From: Prochlorococcus sp. AG-347-J21
Lineage (GTDB): Bacteria; Cyanobacteriota; Cyanobacteriia; PCC-6307; Cyanobiaceae
Assembly: GCA_003281455.1 (NCBI GenBank)
Contig: QCBX01000005.1
Span: 1-64,000, forward strand
DNA length: 64,000 bases
Reading direction: 5' to 3'
A program made the position numbers and the translations under genes. Shown piece after piece: positions 1 through 9,371 of the stretch. The notes below the pieces were generated by a model. The model did not search any database. It had not been told where the DNA came from and was given only the letters and a program-made list of their open reading frames with translations. Numbering within the stretch: the first letter of the stretch is position 1; the number at the start of each line of letters is the position of its first letter.

Positions 1-1
1 C

Positions 2-709
2 GCTCAACAACTTTCAAAAGCTGGCGCAGAACTTGGAATCACATATTTGCCTGATGATAAAGGAAGATTCGAGTCTAAAGTTAGAGAACTAACTGAACCT
101 TTGAACCCATCGTTGTTTTTGCCCCTTGATGTTCAAAATCCAGCTCAAATTGAAGAAATCTTTAAAAATATAAAAGACAATTGGGGGCAAATTGACGGAT
201 TAGTTCACTGTCTAGCATTTGCAGGACGCGATGAATTGATTGGAGATTATAGTGCTACCACTTCAGAGGGTTTTGATAGGGCTCTTAATATAAGTGCGTA
301 TTCGTTAGCACCTTTATGTAAAGCAGCAAAACCACTTTTTAGTGATGGTGCTGGAGTTGTCTCATTAACTTATTTAGGTTCAGAAAGGGCGATTCCTAAC
401 TATAACGTGATGGGAGTTGCAAAAGCAGCTTTAGAAGCTTCAGTAAGATATCTTTCTGCAGAACTTGGTCCCGAAAAACAAGTAAGAGTTAACGCAATAA
501 GTGCTGGGCCTATAAGAACACTTGCGAGTTCTGCTATAGGTGGCATTTTAGATATGATTCACAATGTTGAAGAAAAGGCTCCTTTACGCAGAACAGTCAC
601 CCAAACAGAAGTAGGTAATACAGCTGCTTTTTTATTAAGTGATCTCTCTAGCGGCATTTCAGGCCAAACAATTTATGTTGATGCGGGTTACTGCATTAAT
701 GGAATGTAA
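2..709 (+). CDS. fabI: Enoyl-[acyl-carrier-protein] reductase (NADH), 5' truncated by window edge
   Basis: Frame stays open upstream of the listed ORF (AQQLSKAGAELGITYLPDDK...); SDR fold with NYNVMGVAKAALEASVRYLSAELG and VRVNAISAGPIRTLA typical of FabI. Confidence 0.95.
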   Translation, partial: AQQLSKAGAELGITYLPDDKGRFESKVRELTEPLNPSLFLPLDVQNPAQIEEIFKNIKDNWGQIDGLVHCLAFAGRDELIGDYSATTSEGFDRALNISAYSLAPLCKAAKPLFSDGAGVVSLTYLGSERAIPNYNVMGVAKAALEASVRYLSAELGPEKQVRVNAISAGPIRTLASSAIGGILDMIHNVEEKAPLRRTVTQTEVGNTAAFLLSDLSSGISGQTIYVDAGYCINGM

Positions 710-729
710 ACTAAGTTTTTTGCATAAAA

Positions 730-1335
730 ATGTCATCTCTAAGGCAATCTGAAATAAAAAGAAAAACGAATGAAACAGATATTTCTGTATTTATAAACTT
801 AGATGGAAATGGAATTTCTGAGATTGATACCGGGATACCATTCTTAGATCATATGCTTCATCAAATATCCAGTCATGGTTTGTTCGATTTAAAAATAAAA
901 GCAATTGGAGATACCCATATTGATGATCATCATACAAATGAAGATGTAGGAATCGCATTAGGCAAAGCATTTTCAAAAGCCTTGGGAGAAAGAAAAGGAA
1001 TAAGCAGATTTGGACATTTCTTTGCCCCATTAGATGAAGCATTAGTTCAAGTCACTTTAGACTGCTCTGGTAGACCGCATCTATCTTATGATCTTCAATT
1101 AAAAGCCCCTAGAATAGGAAATTATGATACTGAACTAGTAAGAGAGTTTTTTATTGCCTTTGTAAATAATAGCGGTATTACTTTGCATATTAATCAAATA
1201 CGAGGAAGTAATTCACATCACATAGTTGAGGCGTGCTTTAAAGCTTTTTCAAGAGCAATGAGAATGGCTACCGAAATAGATCCAAGAAGATCTGATTCAA
1301 TTCCAAGCAGTAAAGGAATGTTAGAAAAACAATAA
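730..1335 (+). CDS. hisB: Imidazoleglycerol-phosphate dehydratase
   Basis: [51 protein letters not shown] motifs. Confidence 0.97.
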   Translation: MSSLRQSEIKRKTNETDISVFINLDGNGISEIDTGIPFLDHMLHQISSHGLFDLKIKAIGDTHIDDHHTNEDVGIALGKAFSKALGERKGISRFGHFFAPLDEALVQVTLDCSGRPHLSYDLQLKAPRIGNYDTELVREFFIAFVNNSGITLHINQIRGSNSHHIVEACFKAFSRAMRMATEIDPRRSDSIPSSKGMLEKQ

Positions 1336-1407
1336 AATAGGAATTTTTTCGAATCAGCCACAATTCAGTTGATTTTTGGCGAAAATAGATAAAGTGACTA
1401 TTTTGTT

Positions 1408-2892
1408 GTGACTAATTTACAAGATAAAAAAATTGATAAATTTAATATTTTTAAAAAAGAAGATTGGTCAAGTGCTTATCAAAATGTAGAAAAGGAGCTA
1501 ACTAAAGAGCCTCTAAAAATTAGCAAAGGTAATAATATTAAAAATTTAAATGGAACATTATTAAGAAATGGACCAGGAATATTAGAGAGAGGTGGACAAT
1601 GGGTTCATCATCCATTTGATGGTGATGGGATGATAACATCAATAAAATTCGAAGATGGTCAGCCATTCTTAACAAATAGATTTGTTAAAACTAAGGGCTA
1701 TTTGGAAGAAGAAAAAATAGATAAATTTATTTATAGAGGTGTTTTTGGAACACAAAAAAATGGAGGAATTTTAAATAATGCATTAGATCTAAAATTCAAG
1801 AATATCGCTAATACACATGTCATTAAATTAGGAGATGAAATTCTCGCATTATGGGAAGCAGCAGGTCCACATGCAATGGATCCTGATAGTCTTGAAACTA
1901 TTGGTTTAACAACATTAAAAGGAGTACTCAAGCCTAACGATGCATTCAGTGCTCATCCCAAAACAGACCTAAACTCAAATGCATCTTCAGAACTTTTAGT
2001 CACTTTTGGAGTACAAACCGGGCCAAAAAGTACCATTAGATTAATGGAATTTGATAATGCTGGTTCAAATTCTGGAGAGCTCATTTTTGACAGAAAAGAT
2101 ACCTTTAATGGCTTTGCATTCCTTCATGATTTCGCAATTACAACTAATTGGGCAATATTTTTACAGAATGCTATTGATTTCAATCCTCTTCCATTTGTAA
2201 TGGGTCAAAGAGGAGCAGCACAATGTCTAAAGTCAAACCCAAATAAAAAGGCAAAGTTTTTTATCATCCCCAGAGAAAGTGGATTATTTAGCGGGCAGCC
2301 TCCTTTAACAATAGATGCTCCAGAAGGATTCGTTTTTCATCATGTAAACGCATTTGAAAAAGATTCCAAAATCGTATTAGATAGTATTTTTTATGATGAT
2401 TTTCCATCAGTTGGTCCAGACGAGAATTTTAGGGATATTGACTTTGATAAATATCCAGAAGGAAAACTGAAAAGATCAATTATCGATCTAAAGACAAAAA
2501 CTTGTGAACTTGAAACTTTCAGTGAACAATGTTGTGAATTTGCTGTTGTTAATCCTAAAAACTTAGGATTAAAAGCAACTTTTAGTTGGATGGCAAGCAC
2601 ATCTCAAAAGCTGGGGAACGCTCCACTTCAAGCAATAAAAAAATTAAATTTAACTTCTAAGGAAGAGATTTTCTGGTCAGCAGGTCCAAGTGGATTTGTT
2701 AGTGAACCAATTATGGTTCCATCAGAAAACTCTTCAAAAGAAGATGAGGGATTTTTATTTATACTTCTATGGAACGGAGAAAGAAGAGGAAGCGATTTAG
2801 TAATATTAGATGCAAAAGACTTAAAAGAATTAGCTGTTTATGAATTGCCCATTTCAATTCCTCATGGCCTTCATGGATCTTGGGTTAATTGA
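1408..2892 (+). CDS. Carotenoid oxygenase (RPE65/CCD family)
   Basis: LNGTLLRNGPG, HPFDGDGMI, SAHPK, FLHDFAIT, FHHVNAFE, IPHGLHGSW: the expected His ligands of the carotenoid oxygenase propeller; GTG start. Confidence 0.92.
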   Translation: MTNLQDKKIDKFNIFKKEDWSSAYQNVEKELTKEPLKISKGNNIKNLNGTLLRNGPGILERGGQWVHHPFDGDGMITSIKFEDGQPFLTNRFVKTKGYLEEEKIDKFIYRGVFGTQKNGGILNNALDLKFKNIANTHVIKLGDEILALWEAAGPHAMDPDSLETIGLTTLKGVLKPNDAFSAHPKTDLNSNASSELLVTFGVQTGPKSTIRLMEFDNAGSNSGELIFDRKDTFNGFAFLHDFAITTNWAIFLQNAIDFNPLPFVMGQRGAAQCLKSNPNKKAKFFIIPRESGLFSGQPPLTIDAPEGFVFHHVNAFEKDSKIVLDSIFYDDFPSVGPDENFRDIDFDKYPEGKLKRSIIDLKTKTCELETFSEQCCEFAVVNPKNLGLKATFSWMASTSQKLGNAPLQAIKKLNLTSKEEIFWSAGPSGFVSEPIMVPSENSSKEDEGFLFILLWNGERRGSDLVILDAKDLKELAVYELPISIPHGLHGSWVN

Positions 2893-2894
2893 AT

Positions 2895-3470
2895 TTAAGA
2901 AAAAATTTCAATTAAATCTGGAATAATTTTTTTTAATGCTTTACCTCTATGACTACAAGAGTCTTTAATATCATTATTCATTTCTGCGAAAGTTAATCTG
3001 GTAGAACTCTCCTCAAAAATTGGGTCATACCCAAAACCACTTTTGCCTCTGGGGTTTAAAATTATATTGCCGTGACATTTGGCCTCAGATTCAATAATCA
3101 CTTCACCATGTGGGGAACAAACACAAATATTAGCAATAAAGAAAGCACTTCTATTTTGAACTCCATCAAGTTCTCTTAAAACTCGTTCAATTCTCTTCTG
3201 ATCATTTTCTGCATATCTTGATGAGTAAATGCCAGGCTTACCACCTAGTGCTTCAATACAAATTCCTGAATCATCTGCTATTGAAAAATTATTCGTTTTT
3301 GTCGAAACTTCACTCGCTTTTTTAATTGCATTATCTCTAAATGTTAGACCATCCTCTTCAACTTCTAATGATTCTGGCTGGATCAATAATTTACAATTAA
3401 CTCCAGCAAGCAACTTCTTATATTCTTCAATTTTACCTTTATTCTTACTAGCTAAATATAAATTTTTCAT
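2895..3470 (-). CDS. rdgB: Non-canonical purine NTP pyrophosphatase, RdgB/HAM1 family
   Basis: MKNLYLASKNKGKIEEYKKLL, SIADDSGICIEALGG, PGIYSSRYA, GKSGFGYDPIF, SHRGKAL. Internal ATG at 3470 preferred over ORF start 3509, which overlaps the upstream gene. Confidence 0.94.
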   Translation of the reverse strand: MKNLYLASKNKGKIEEYKKLLAGVNCKLLIQPESLEVEEDGLTFRDNAIKKASEVSTKTNNFSIADDSGICIEALGGKPGIYSSRYAENDQKRIERVLRELDGVQNRSAFFIANICVCSPHGEVIIESEAKCHGNIILNPRGKSGFGYDPIFEESSTRLTFAEMNNDIKDSCSHRGKALKKIIPDLIEIFS

Positions 3471-3472
3471 CC

Positions 3473-4927
3473 TTATTTTTCTGCCAAATTTATAAATATT
3501 TGACCCCATTCTAATAACTCATCTAAATAAGATTCTTTTGGTGCTTCACAATATAACCTTAAAAGAGGTTCCGTTCCTGAAAACCTAAAAAGAAGCCAAA
3601 AATTTTTATCAATTCTCATCTTTATTCCATCGATCTTTGAGAAGCTTTTTAACTTATGATTATTAATATTCTCAGGAATATTATCTATGATAAATTCTTT
3701 TACCTTATTTTTTTCTGACTGATTTGGAAATTTAATATCAATTCTTTTATAAAAACTTGGCCCAAAATCTTCTTGAATTTCATCTAGGGTTTCATATAAA
3801 TATTGAGACTTGTCAGCAATTCCATTTAATAAAACCATCGCAGCATATAGAGCATCTCTTTCAGGCATAAATTCACCAAAACCAACTCCCCCAGATTCCT
3901 CTCCTCCAATAAATATTTTCTCTTTAATCATTTTTTCAGCAATATATTTAAAGCCAACTGGAAGTTCAAAAACATCTCTTTTTTGACTCTCTGATATATT
4001 TTTAATAATATCTGAACCACTAACAGTCTTTAAAACTGGATAAGAATTATTTTTAATTTTGCCCAAATAGCTAATAAAGTATGGAAGTAAATCTTGAGTA
4101 CTAGAGTATCTTCCTTTTTCATCAATTGCCGCAATTCTGTCACCATCACCATCAAATATAATACCTAGAGTTTTCACTTCATTTGTTGAATTTCTCATTA
4201 GTATTTGATTTAGATCATCTGCATAATTTAAAAGAGGTTCAGGAGGTTTTCCTCCAAAAAAAGGATCAGCATCTTTCCTGATTTCTGAAATAACTTCTAA
4301 ATCATTAGAAGCAAAAATCTCAGTCATACAATTTGCAGCTGAACCATGCATAGAATCTACAAAAATTCTCAATTTCATTTTTTTCAATCTACTGGAAATA
4401 AAGTCAATATCAAAAAGGGCTTTTATTCTATCTAAGTGAAATTTCTTAACATCTACCAATTGATTAACACCATCTATTTTTTCAATTGAATTTCCAAGCA
4501 TTAATCTTTTTTCAACTTCACTTGTAAAAGATTCGTCAACAGAACATCCATTGAAGCTCTTTATTTTTAGACCTAGCCAATTATATGGATTATGACTTGC
4601 TGTAATTACTAACGCTCCAAGACAACCGACCTCTTTGGCATAGAAACTACAAGAGGGTGTTGTAACAAAGCTATCAGATAAGATCGGTTCGAAACCACAT
4701 CCTCTAACAAAAGGCACTATTTGCTCGGCGAATTCACAAGCCATAAATCTACGATCATATCCAATAATAATTTTCTTTGAATTAATTTCTTTATAGTATT
4801 GATAATGCAACTCCTGGCATGCAGCGACTACAACTCTTGAAAGATTTGATAAATTAAAATCAAATCCAATAATTCCTCTCCACCCATCAGTTCCAAATTT
4901 TATCGTATCTAATTTATCAGCTGTCAA
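3473..4927 (-). CDS. Phosphoglucomutase/phosphomannomutase family protein
   Basis: KFGTDGWRGIIG, VITASHNPYNWLGLK, IIFDGDGDRIAAID, GGEESGGVGFG, RFSGTEPLLRLY. Confidence 0.93.
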   Translation of the reverse strand: MTADKLDTIKFGTDGWRGIIGFDFNLSNLSRVVVAACQELHYQYYKEINSKKIIIGYDRRFMACEFAEQIVPFVRGCGFEPILSDSFVTTPSCSFYAKEVGCLGALVITASHNPYNWLGLKIKSFNGCSVDESFTSEVEKRLMLGNSIEKIDGVNQLVDVKKFHLDRIKALFDIDFISSRLKKMKLRIFVDSMHGSAANCMTEIFASNDLEVISEIRKDADPFFGGKPPEPLLNYADDLNQILMRNSTNEVKTLGIIFDGDGDRIAAIDEKGRYSSTQDLLPYFISYLGKIKNNSYPVLKTVSGSDIIKNISESQKRDVFELPVGFKYIAEKMIKEKIFIGGEESGGVGFGEFMPERDALYAAMVLLNGIADKSQYLYETLDEIQEDFGPSFYKRIDIKFPNQSEKNKVKEFIIDNIPENINNHKLKSFSKIDGIKMRIDKNFWLLFRFSGTEPLLRLYCEAPKESYLDELLEWGQIFINLAEK

Positions 4928-5008
4928 ATTTAAAATTTCCTTGATTTCCTCTAACTATCTATACTAATTTATATGAGTAAATTTTAAAACTTCCCTTAAA
5001 AAAATAAT

Positions 5009-6427
5009 TTGAATTCTCTTCATTTAAAAAGTTTTACAAGATGCAAAAGAAAAGCATGGCTAGATTTTAAGGGTAAAAAATCTTATGAAGTTTGGTCTCC
5101 CCATAAAGCTATAGATAAAATTAATCAGTTCCAAATTTTCTCTAAATTTTGTAATAGTGAAATATATACAGGATTAAAAGCCTGTAAGAATGGTTATCAA
5201 GGGGTAATTGGATTAAAAATCAAAGGGAATCTTTTCCAAAATGTTAACGCAGAGATACGTCCACAATTACTTGTAAAGACTAAAGGTAAAAGTAAATGGG
5301 GACAATATAAATATTTACCTGCTGTTTTTAAGTTAGGCCATAAAACCACTAAAGAACATTTATTCGACTTAGCTTTTAGTTCTATGATGTTGGAATCTTT
5401 TCAAGAATCTAAAATTGAGAAAGGATTAGTAATTTCAAGTTTTGATAAAAAAGTTAATGTTGAAGAAATTTATTTAAATAAAAAATTAAGAAAAAAAGTT
5501 TCGAATGTTTTATTAAGTTTGAATGAATGCTTGGAGGGATTTATGCCAGAAATAACTCAAGATAGGAAAAAATGTACTATTTGTTCATGGCAAAAATTTT
5601 GTGACAAAGAAGCCAAAGAAAATGGATATCTAACAGATATAGATGGAATAGGATCCAAAACGGCATCATTACTCATAACAAATGGAATATCTGATGCCCA
5701 AACATTAGCTTCGTATAGCGAAAAAAAACTTGGAGAGAAATTATCTAAATTCAACGATCAAAAGTATCAAAAAGCGTCCTTATTTGTAAAGCAAGCACAA
5801 GCTTATATTTCTGGGGAACCATATCGCATTTCCAATGAAAATGATACTAACGATCTACTAGAAAAAACATGTTCGGGATTTTATATATTTGATATTGAGT
5901 CAAGTCCAGATGATAAGCATGACTTTTTATATGGTTTTTTAAAAATAAATAATTTGTTTACAAAAAAAGAAGATCTTATTTATAAACCAATTTTTAATCT
6001 CAAAAACAATAAAAGAGACTCTTACAGGAAAATTATTGAAATACTTTTTTCTCAAAAGGAATGGCCAGTTTTACATTATGGAGAAACTGAAAAGATAGCA
6101 ATAATTAATATTGCTAAAAACCTAAATTTTAGTTTTGAAGAAATTGATTCACTTACCTCAAGATTTCTAGACTTACATACCTTAATAAGAAAGTCTTGGA
6201 TATTACCATTAAAAAACTATGGCTTAAAAACTGTTTCTAATTGGCTTGGATTTGAATGGATGCAGAAAAATGTCAGTGGCTCGAAAGCCCTTTATTGGTG
6301 GATTCAATATCAAATTACAGAAAACGAAATATTTTTAAAAAAAATTATTCAATATAACAAAGATGATTGTTTGGCTACTCTACAAATTGCAGAATATTTA
6401 ATCAAAAATCAACTAAAGAAAAATTGA
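5009..6427 (+). CDS. TM0106-type RecB/Cas4-like nuclease fused to C-terminal DEDD-type exonuclease-like domain
   Basis: N-terminal TRCKRKAWLD and Cys cluster CTICSWQKFC (Cas4/AddB-like Fe-S pattern), helix-hairpin-helix-like ITNGISDAQTLASYS, C-terminal FDIESSP...YNKDDCLATLQIAEYL. Confidence 0.75.
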   Translation: MNSLHLKSFTRCKRKAWLDFKGKKSYEVWSPHKAIDKINQFQIFSKFCNSEIYTGLKACKNGYQGVIGLKIKGNLFQNVNAEIRPQLLVKTKGKSKWGQYKYLPAVFKLGHKTTKEHLFDLAFSSMMLESFQESKIEKGLVISSFDKKVNVEEIYLNKKLRKKVSNVLLSLNECLEGFMPEITQDRKKCTICSWQKFCDKEAKENGYLTDIDGIGSKTASLLITNGISDAQTLASYSEKKLGEKLSKFNDQKYQKASLFVKQAQAYISGEPYRISNENDTNDLLEKTCSGFYIFDIESSPDDKHDFLYGFLKINNLFTKKEDLIYKPIFNLKNNKRDSYRKIIEILFSQKEWPVLHYGETEKIAIINIAKNLNFSFEEIDSLTSRFLDLHTLIRKSWILPLKNYGLKTVSNWLGFEWMQKNVSGSKALYWWIQYQITENEIFLKKIIQYNKDDCLATLQIAEYLIKNQLKKN

Positions 6428-7249
6428 TCCTACAGATTTATTAATAATAATTTTTCCAAAAATTTCTGAAAAAAAATAACTTCCTTCCTCTAAATATTTT
6501 CTTTTTATCATTGCTAAACCTTTTATTTGAGAATCTGTCTTGAAAAAACTAGTGATTTTGCCTACAGAAATATCCTTGGCAGAATTTATATATAAATTTT
6601 TATCTTCAAGATCTAAATTCAAATTAGATTCAATTGATTTCCAAATTCTTATTTCCTGTTTTAAAGAAGAAACATTTTTTATTTTTGACATTGTTTCTTG
6701 TCCTAAATAACAACCTTTATTAAAGTCTATAAGATCTTGTAATCCAAGCTCAAGAGGATTATTTTTTCCGTTTATTTCCATTTCTAATGAGGGTATTGCC
6801 TGATGAATCTTCCAAAGTTTTAAATCATTAGGATTTAGTAGATTTAGTTTATTTTTATATATTTCAAATTCTTTATCTTCTGTTTTGAAGAAAATAGGCT
6901 GGTAAGTTCTCCATGAACTAGATTCATCAATTTCCTGAATTCTATTTATCAAGAAAGGTTCACTTAGAAGTACATCGTCCGCTGGAAAAATAATTTGATT
7001 AAAATAATCAATTATTGCATTAGTGTTGCCCGCTAAGATAATTACTTCTAATTTTGTTTCTAAAAAAATAATTTCAATTAATGACCTTAAAACTCCATTT
7101 GGAGTTAACCAACAAGTTTTTATAACTTTATTTTCTGAATTTAGAATATTGCTAGTTGTTATTCCATTCAAAAATTTTCTGGCATCTTTTCCACTAACAG
7201 AAAAGCAATCAAAATTTTCAAGCCAAAACTTTTTTGTTATATCTTCCAT
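6413..7249 (-). CDS. Folate-binding protein YgfZ/GcvT-like
   Basis: DLIDFNKGCYLGQETMSKIKN matches the YgfZ signature K-G-C-Y-x-G-Q-E. Confidence 0.88.
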   Translation of the reverse strand: MEDITKKFWLENFDCFSVSGKDARKFLNGITTSNILNSENKVIKTCWLTPNGVLRSLIEIIFLETKLEVIILAGNTNAIIDYFNQIIFPADDVLLSEPFLINRIQEIDESSSWRTYQPIFFKTEDKEFEIYKNKLNLLNPNDLKLWKIHQAIPSLEMEINGKNNPLELGLQDLIDFNKGCYLGQETMSKIKNVSSLKQEIRIWKSIESNLNLDLEDKNLYINSAKDISVGKITSFFKTDSQIKGLAMIKRKYLEEGSYFFSEIFGKIIINKSVGSIFL

Positions 7250-7259
7250 TTTGAGATTT

Positions 7260-7820
7260 TTATAGAAAGTCTTTTATTGTAAAAAGACTCTTTAATTTAA
7301 CATTTTCATCATTAAGGGCTTCACATCCCCCTTCTTGCCTATCAACTATAGACAAAACTTCCTCAACAACATAATTATTTTCTCTTAACTTTTTTATAGC
7401 TTTTATTACTGAACCAGCAGTTGTCACTACATCCTCTAAGACAGTTACCAAGGTACCTTCTTCTAATATAGGACCCTCTATTCCAGCTTTGGTGCCGTAT
7501 TTTTTAATTTCTTTGCGAATTATTAAACCATTTAGGTCTAAGCCTTGCGAAGCTGCTTTGACAATTAATCCACTTACTATAGGATCTGCGCCTAATGTCA
7601 ATCCTGCTACAGCCTTTGACCTTGAGTCTTTTAACTCTAAAAATAAATCACTTATTAAGTTTAGGCCTTCGCCATTTAATGATACCGGTTTACAATTCAA
7701 GTAATGAATGCTTTTTTTCCCTGAAGATAAAGTGAAGTTTCCTCTCTTGTAAGATTTTTCAATTAACTGTTTAAACAATTTTGCTTTATTTAAGTCATAC
7801 TTTTCAGAAAAATTACCCAT
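7260..7820 (-). CDS. pyrE: Orotate phosphoribosyltransferase
   Basis: [50 protein letters not shown] (PRPP-binding loop). Confidence 0.94.
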   Translation of the reverse strand: MGNFSEKYDLNKAKLFKQLIEKSYKRGNFTLSSGKKSIHYLNCKPVSLNGEGLNLISDLFLELKDSRSKAVAGLTLGADPIVSGLIVKAASQGLDLNGLIIRKEIKKYGTKAGIEGPILEEGTLVTVLEDVVTTAGSVIKAIKKLRENNYVVEEVLSIVDRQEGGCEALNDENVKLKSLFTIKDFL

Positions 7821-7962
7821 TAGTAAAAGTTAAATTTATATTTAAAGATTAGAAGAAAAAAAAGAAATCTCACAAAAACCTACTAATGAGGTGTTTTTTG
7901 AAATATTATTTTTATTATTGTATATTGAAATTCAATGTAATTAGAATTACATAAACACCCTT

Positions 7963-8034
7963 GGGGGTGTAGCAATCTGGTGAATGCACCAAACTCATAA
8001 TTTGGCTAAGGCGAGTTCGATCCTCGCCACCCCC
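7963..8034 (+). tRNA. tRNA-Met (CAT anticodon; elongator Met or lysidine-type Ile2 not resolved)
   Basis: Acceptor GGGGGTG/CACCCCC, anticodon arm CCAAA-CTCATAA-TTTGG, T-arm GGCGAGTTCGATCCTCGCC. Confidence 0.93.
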
Positions 8035-8053
8035 ATTATTCATTTGTCATTGA

Positions 8054-9322
8054 ATGAAAATAACTCTACTTTTATTTCTTTTATTTTTCCCAGCTTTTTT
8101 CGCAGCGAGTGAACTCTCTTTTTTATTAATAAGGCCAAGTAAAGTTTTAAGGTTAATAGAAGAAAAAAAGAAAGGCGCATTTTCAATTTTGAAAATTCAA
8201 AAACGCTTTAGATCTTCATTAATTGCTTCTCAATTTGGAGTAACAATTTCATTAATCGCAATTGGATGGCTTAGCAATAACCTGGCTAATGATTATTGGA
8301 AAAGCAATATTTTGTCAAATAGATTTTATGATCTTCTATTGTTTTTACTTGTTGTTTTAGTTGTTACTCTTGTTTCTGGACTAATTCCTAAAGCACTAGT
8401 AATTAACAATCCAGAATCTGCTGCATTAAGACTTACAACAATATTCGATGCCGTTAGAAAAGCTATGAATCCTATAGTGAAGATAATGGAATTCTTTGCT
8501 AGCGCATGTTTAAGCTTGTTCAATTTAAATAACAAATGGGATTCTTTAAACTCGGGTTTATCCGCAGGAGAATTAGAAACTCTTATAGAAACAGATAATG
8601 TAACAGGTTTAAAACCAGATGAGAAAAATATTCTTGAGGGAGTTTTTGCTTTAAAAGATACACAAGTTAAAGAAGTAATGATTCCAAGATCTGAAATGGT
8701 AACTTTGCCAAAAAATATAACCTTTTCAGAACTTATGAAACAAGTTGATAAAACTCGCCATGCTCGCTTCTTTGTGATTGGTGAGTCTTTAGATGATGTA
8801 TTAGGTGTATTAGATTTGCGTTATCTAGCTAAGCCAATTTCAAAAGGTGAAATGGAAGCCAATACATTATTAGAGTCATTCCTTTTACCAGTTACAAAGA
8901 TAATAGAAACATGTTCATTAGCAGAAATACTTCCAATAGTAAGAGACTACAATCCTTTCTTACTAGTAGTTGATGAACATGGTGGAACAGAGGGGCTAAT
9001 CACTGCAGCTGATCTTAATGGAGAAATAGTTGGAGAGGAAATGCTCAACAATAGAATTTATTCAGACATGAGAATGTTAGATAATTTCTCTAAAAAATGG
9101 TCAATAGCTGGAAAATCAGAAATTATTGATATCAATAAGAAATTAGGATGTTCAATTCCAGAAGGCGCAGATTATCATACTCTTGCAGGATTTCTGCTAG
9201 AAAAATTTCAAAAGGTTCCAAAAATTGGGGACGTTTTAGATTTTAATAACATTAAATTTGAAGTTATCTCAATGTCAGGTCCAAAAATTGATCGTGTTAA
9301 AATAATTCTTCCCAAAAGCTAA
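8054..9322 (+). CDS. HlyC/CorC family transporter (DUF21 + CBS pair + CorC_HlyC)
   Basis: DUF21-like membrane region followed by VKEVMIPRSEMVTLP, DEHGGTEGLITAADLNGEIVGE. Confidence 0.92.
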   Translation: MKITLLLFLLFFPAFFAASELSFLLIRPSKVLRLIEEKKKGAFSILKIQKRFRSSLIASQFGVTISLIAIGWLSNNLANDYWKSNILSNRFYDLLLFLLVVLVVTLVSGLIPKALVINNPESAALRLTTIFDAVRKAMNPIVKIMEFFASACLSLFNLNNKWDSLNSGLSAGELETLIETDNVTGLKPDEKNILEGVFALKDTQVKEVMIPRSEMVTLPKNITFSELMKQVDKTRHARFFVIGESLDDVLGVLDLRYLAKPISKGEMEANTLLESFLLPVTKIIETCSLAEILPIVRDYNPFLLVVDEHGGTEGLITAADLNGEIVGEEMLNNRIYSDMRMLDNFSKKWSIAGKSEIIDINKKLGCSIPEGADYHTLAGFLLEKFQKVPKIGDVLDFNNIKFEVISMSGPKIDRVKIILPKS

Positions 9323-9371
9323 ATGTGGCCCCCATGGAGGATAATGATAATAAATACATGGATTTGAAATT

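Noticed and set aside
791-1042. 83-aa minus-strand ORF inside hisB
   Set aside because: Low-complexity (Leu/His-rich) reverse translation of hisB.
3471-3509. 37-nt overlap between rdgB ORF and the upstream phosphohexomutase
   Set aside because: Internal ATG at 3470 (MKNLYLASKNKGK) gives the conserved N-terminus; the overlap is an artefact of longest-ORF calling.
7870-7900. AAAAACCT...AGGTGTTTTTT terminator-like repeat between pyrE and tRNA-Met
   Set aside because: Stem imperfect (bulged G) and no gene ends there; most likely promoter-region coincidence.
7963-8034. tRNA genes as possible integration sites for a genomic island
   Set aside because: Neither this nor the other tRNAs is flanked by integrase, att-like repeats or atypical genes; all neighbours are core functions.
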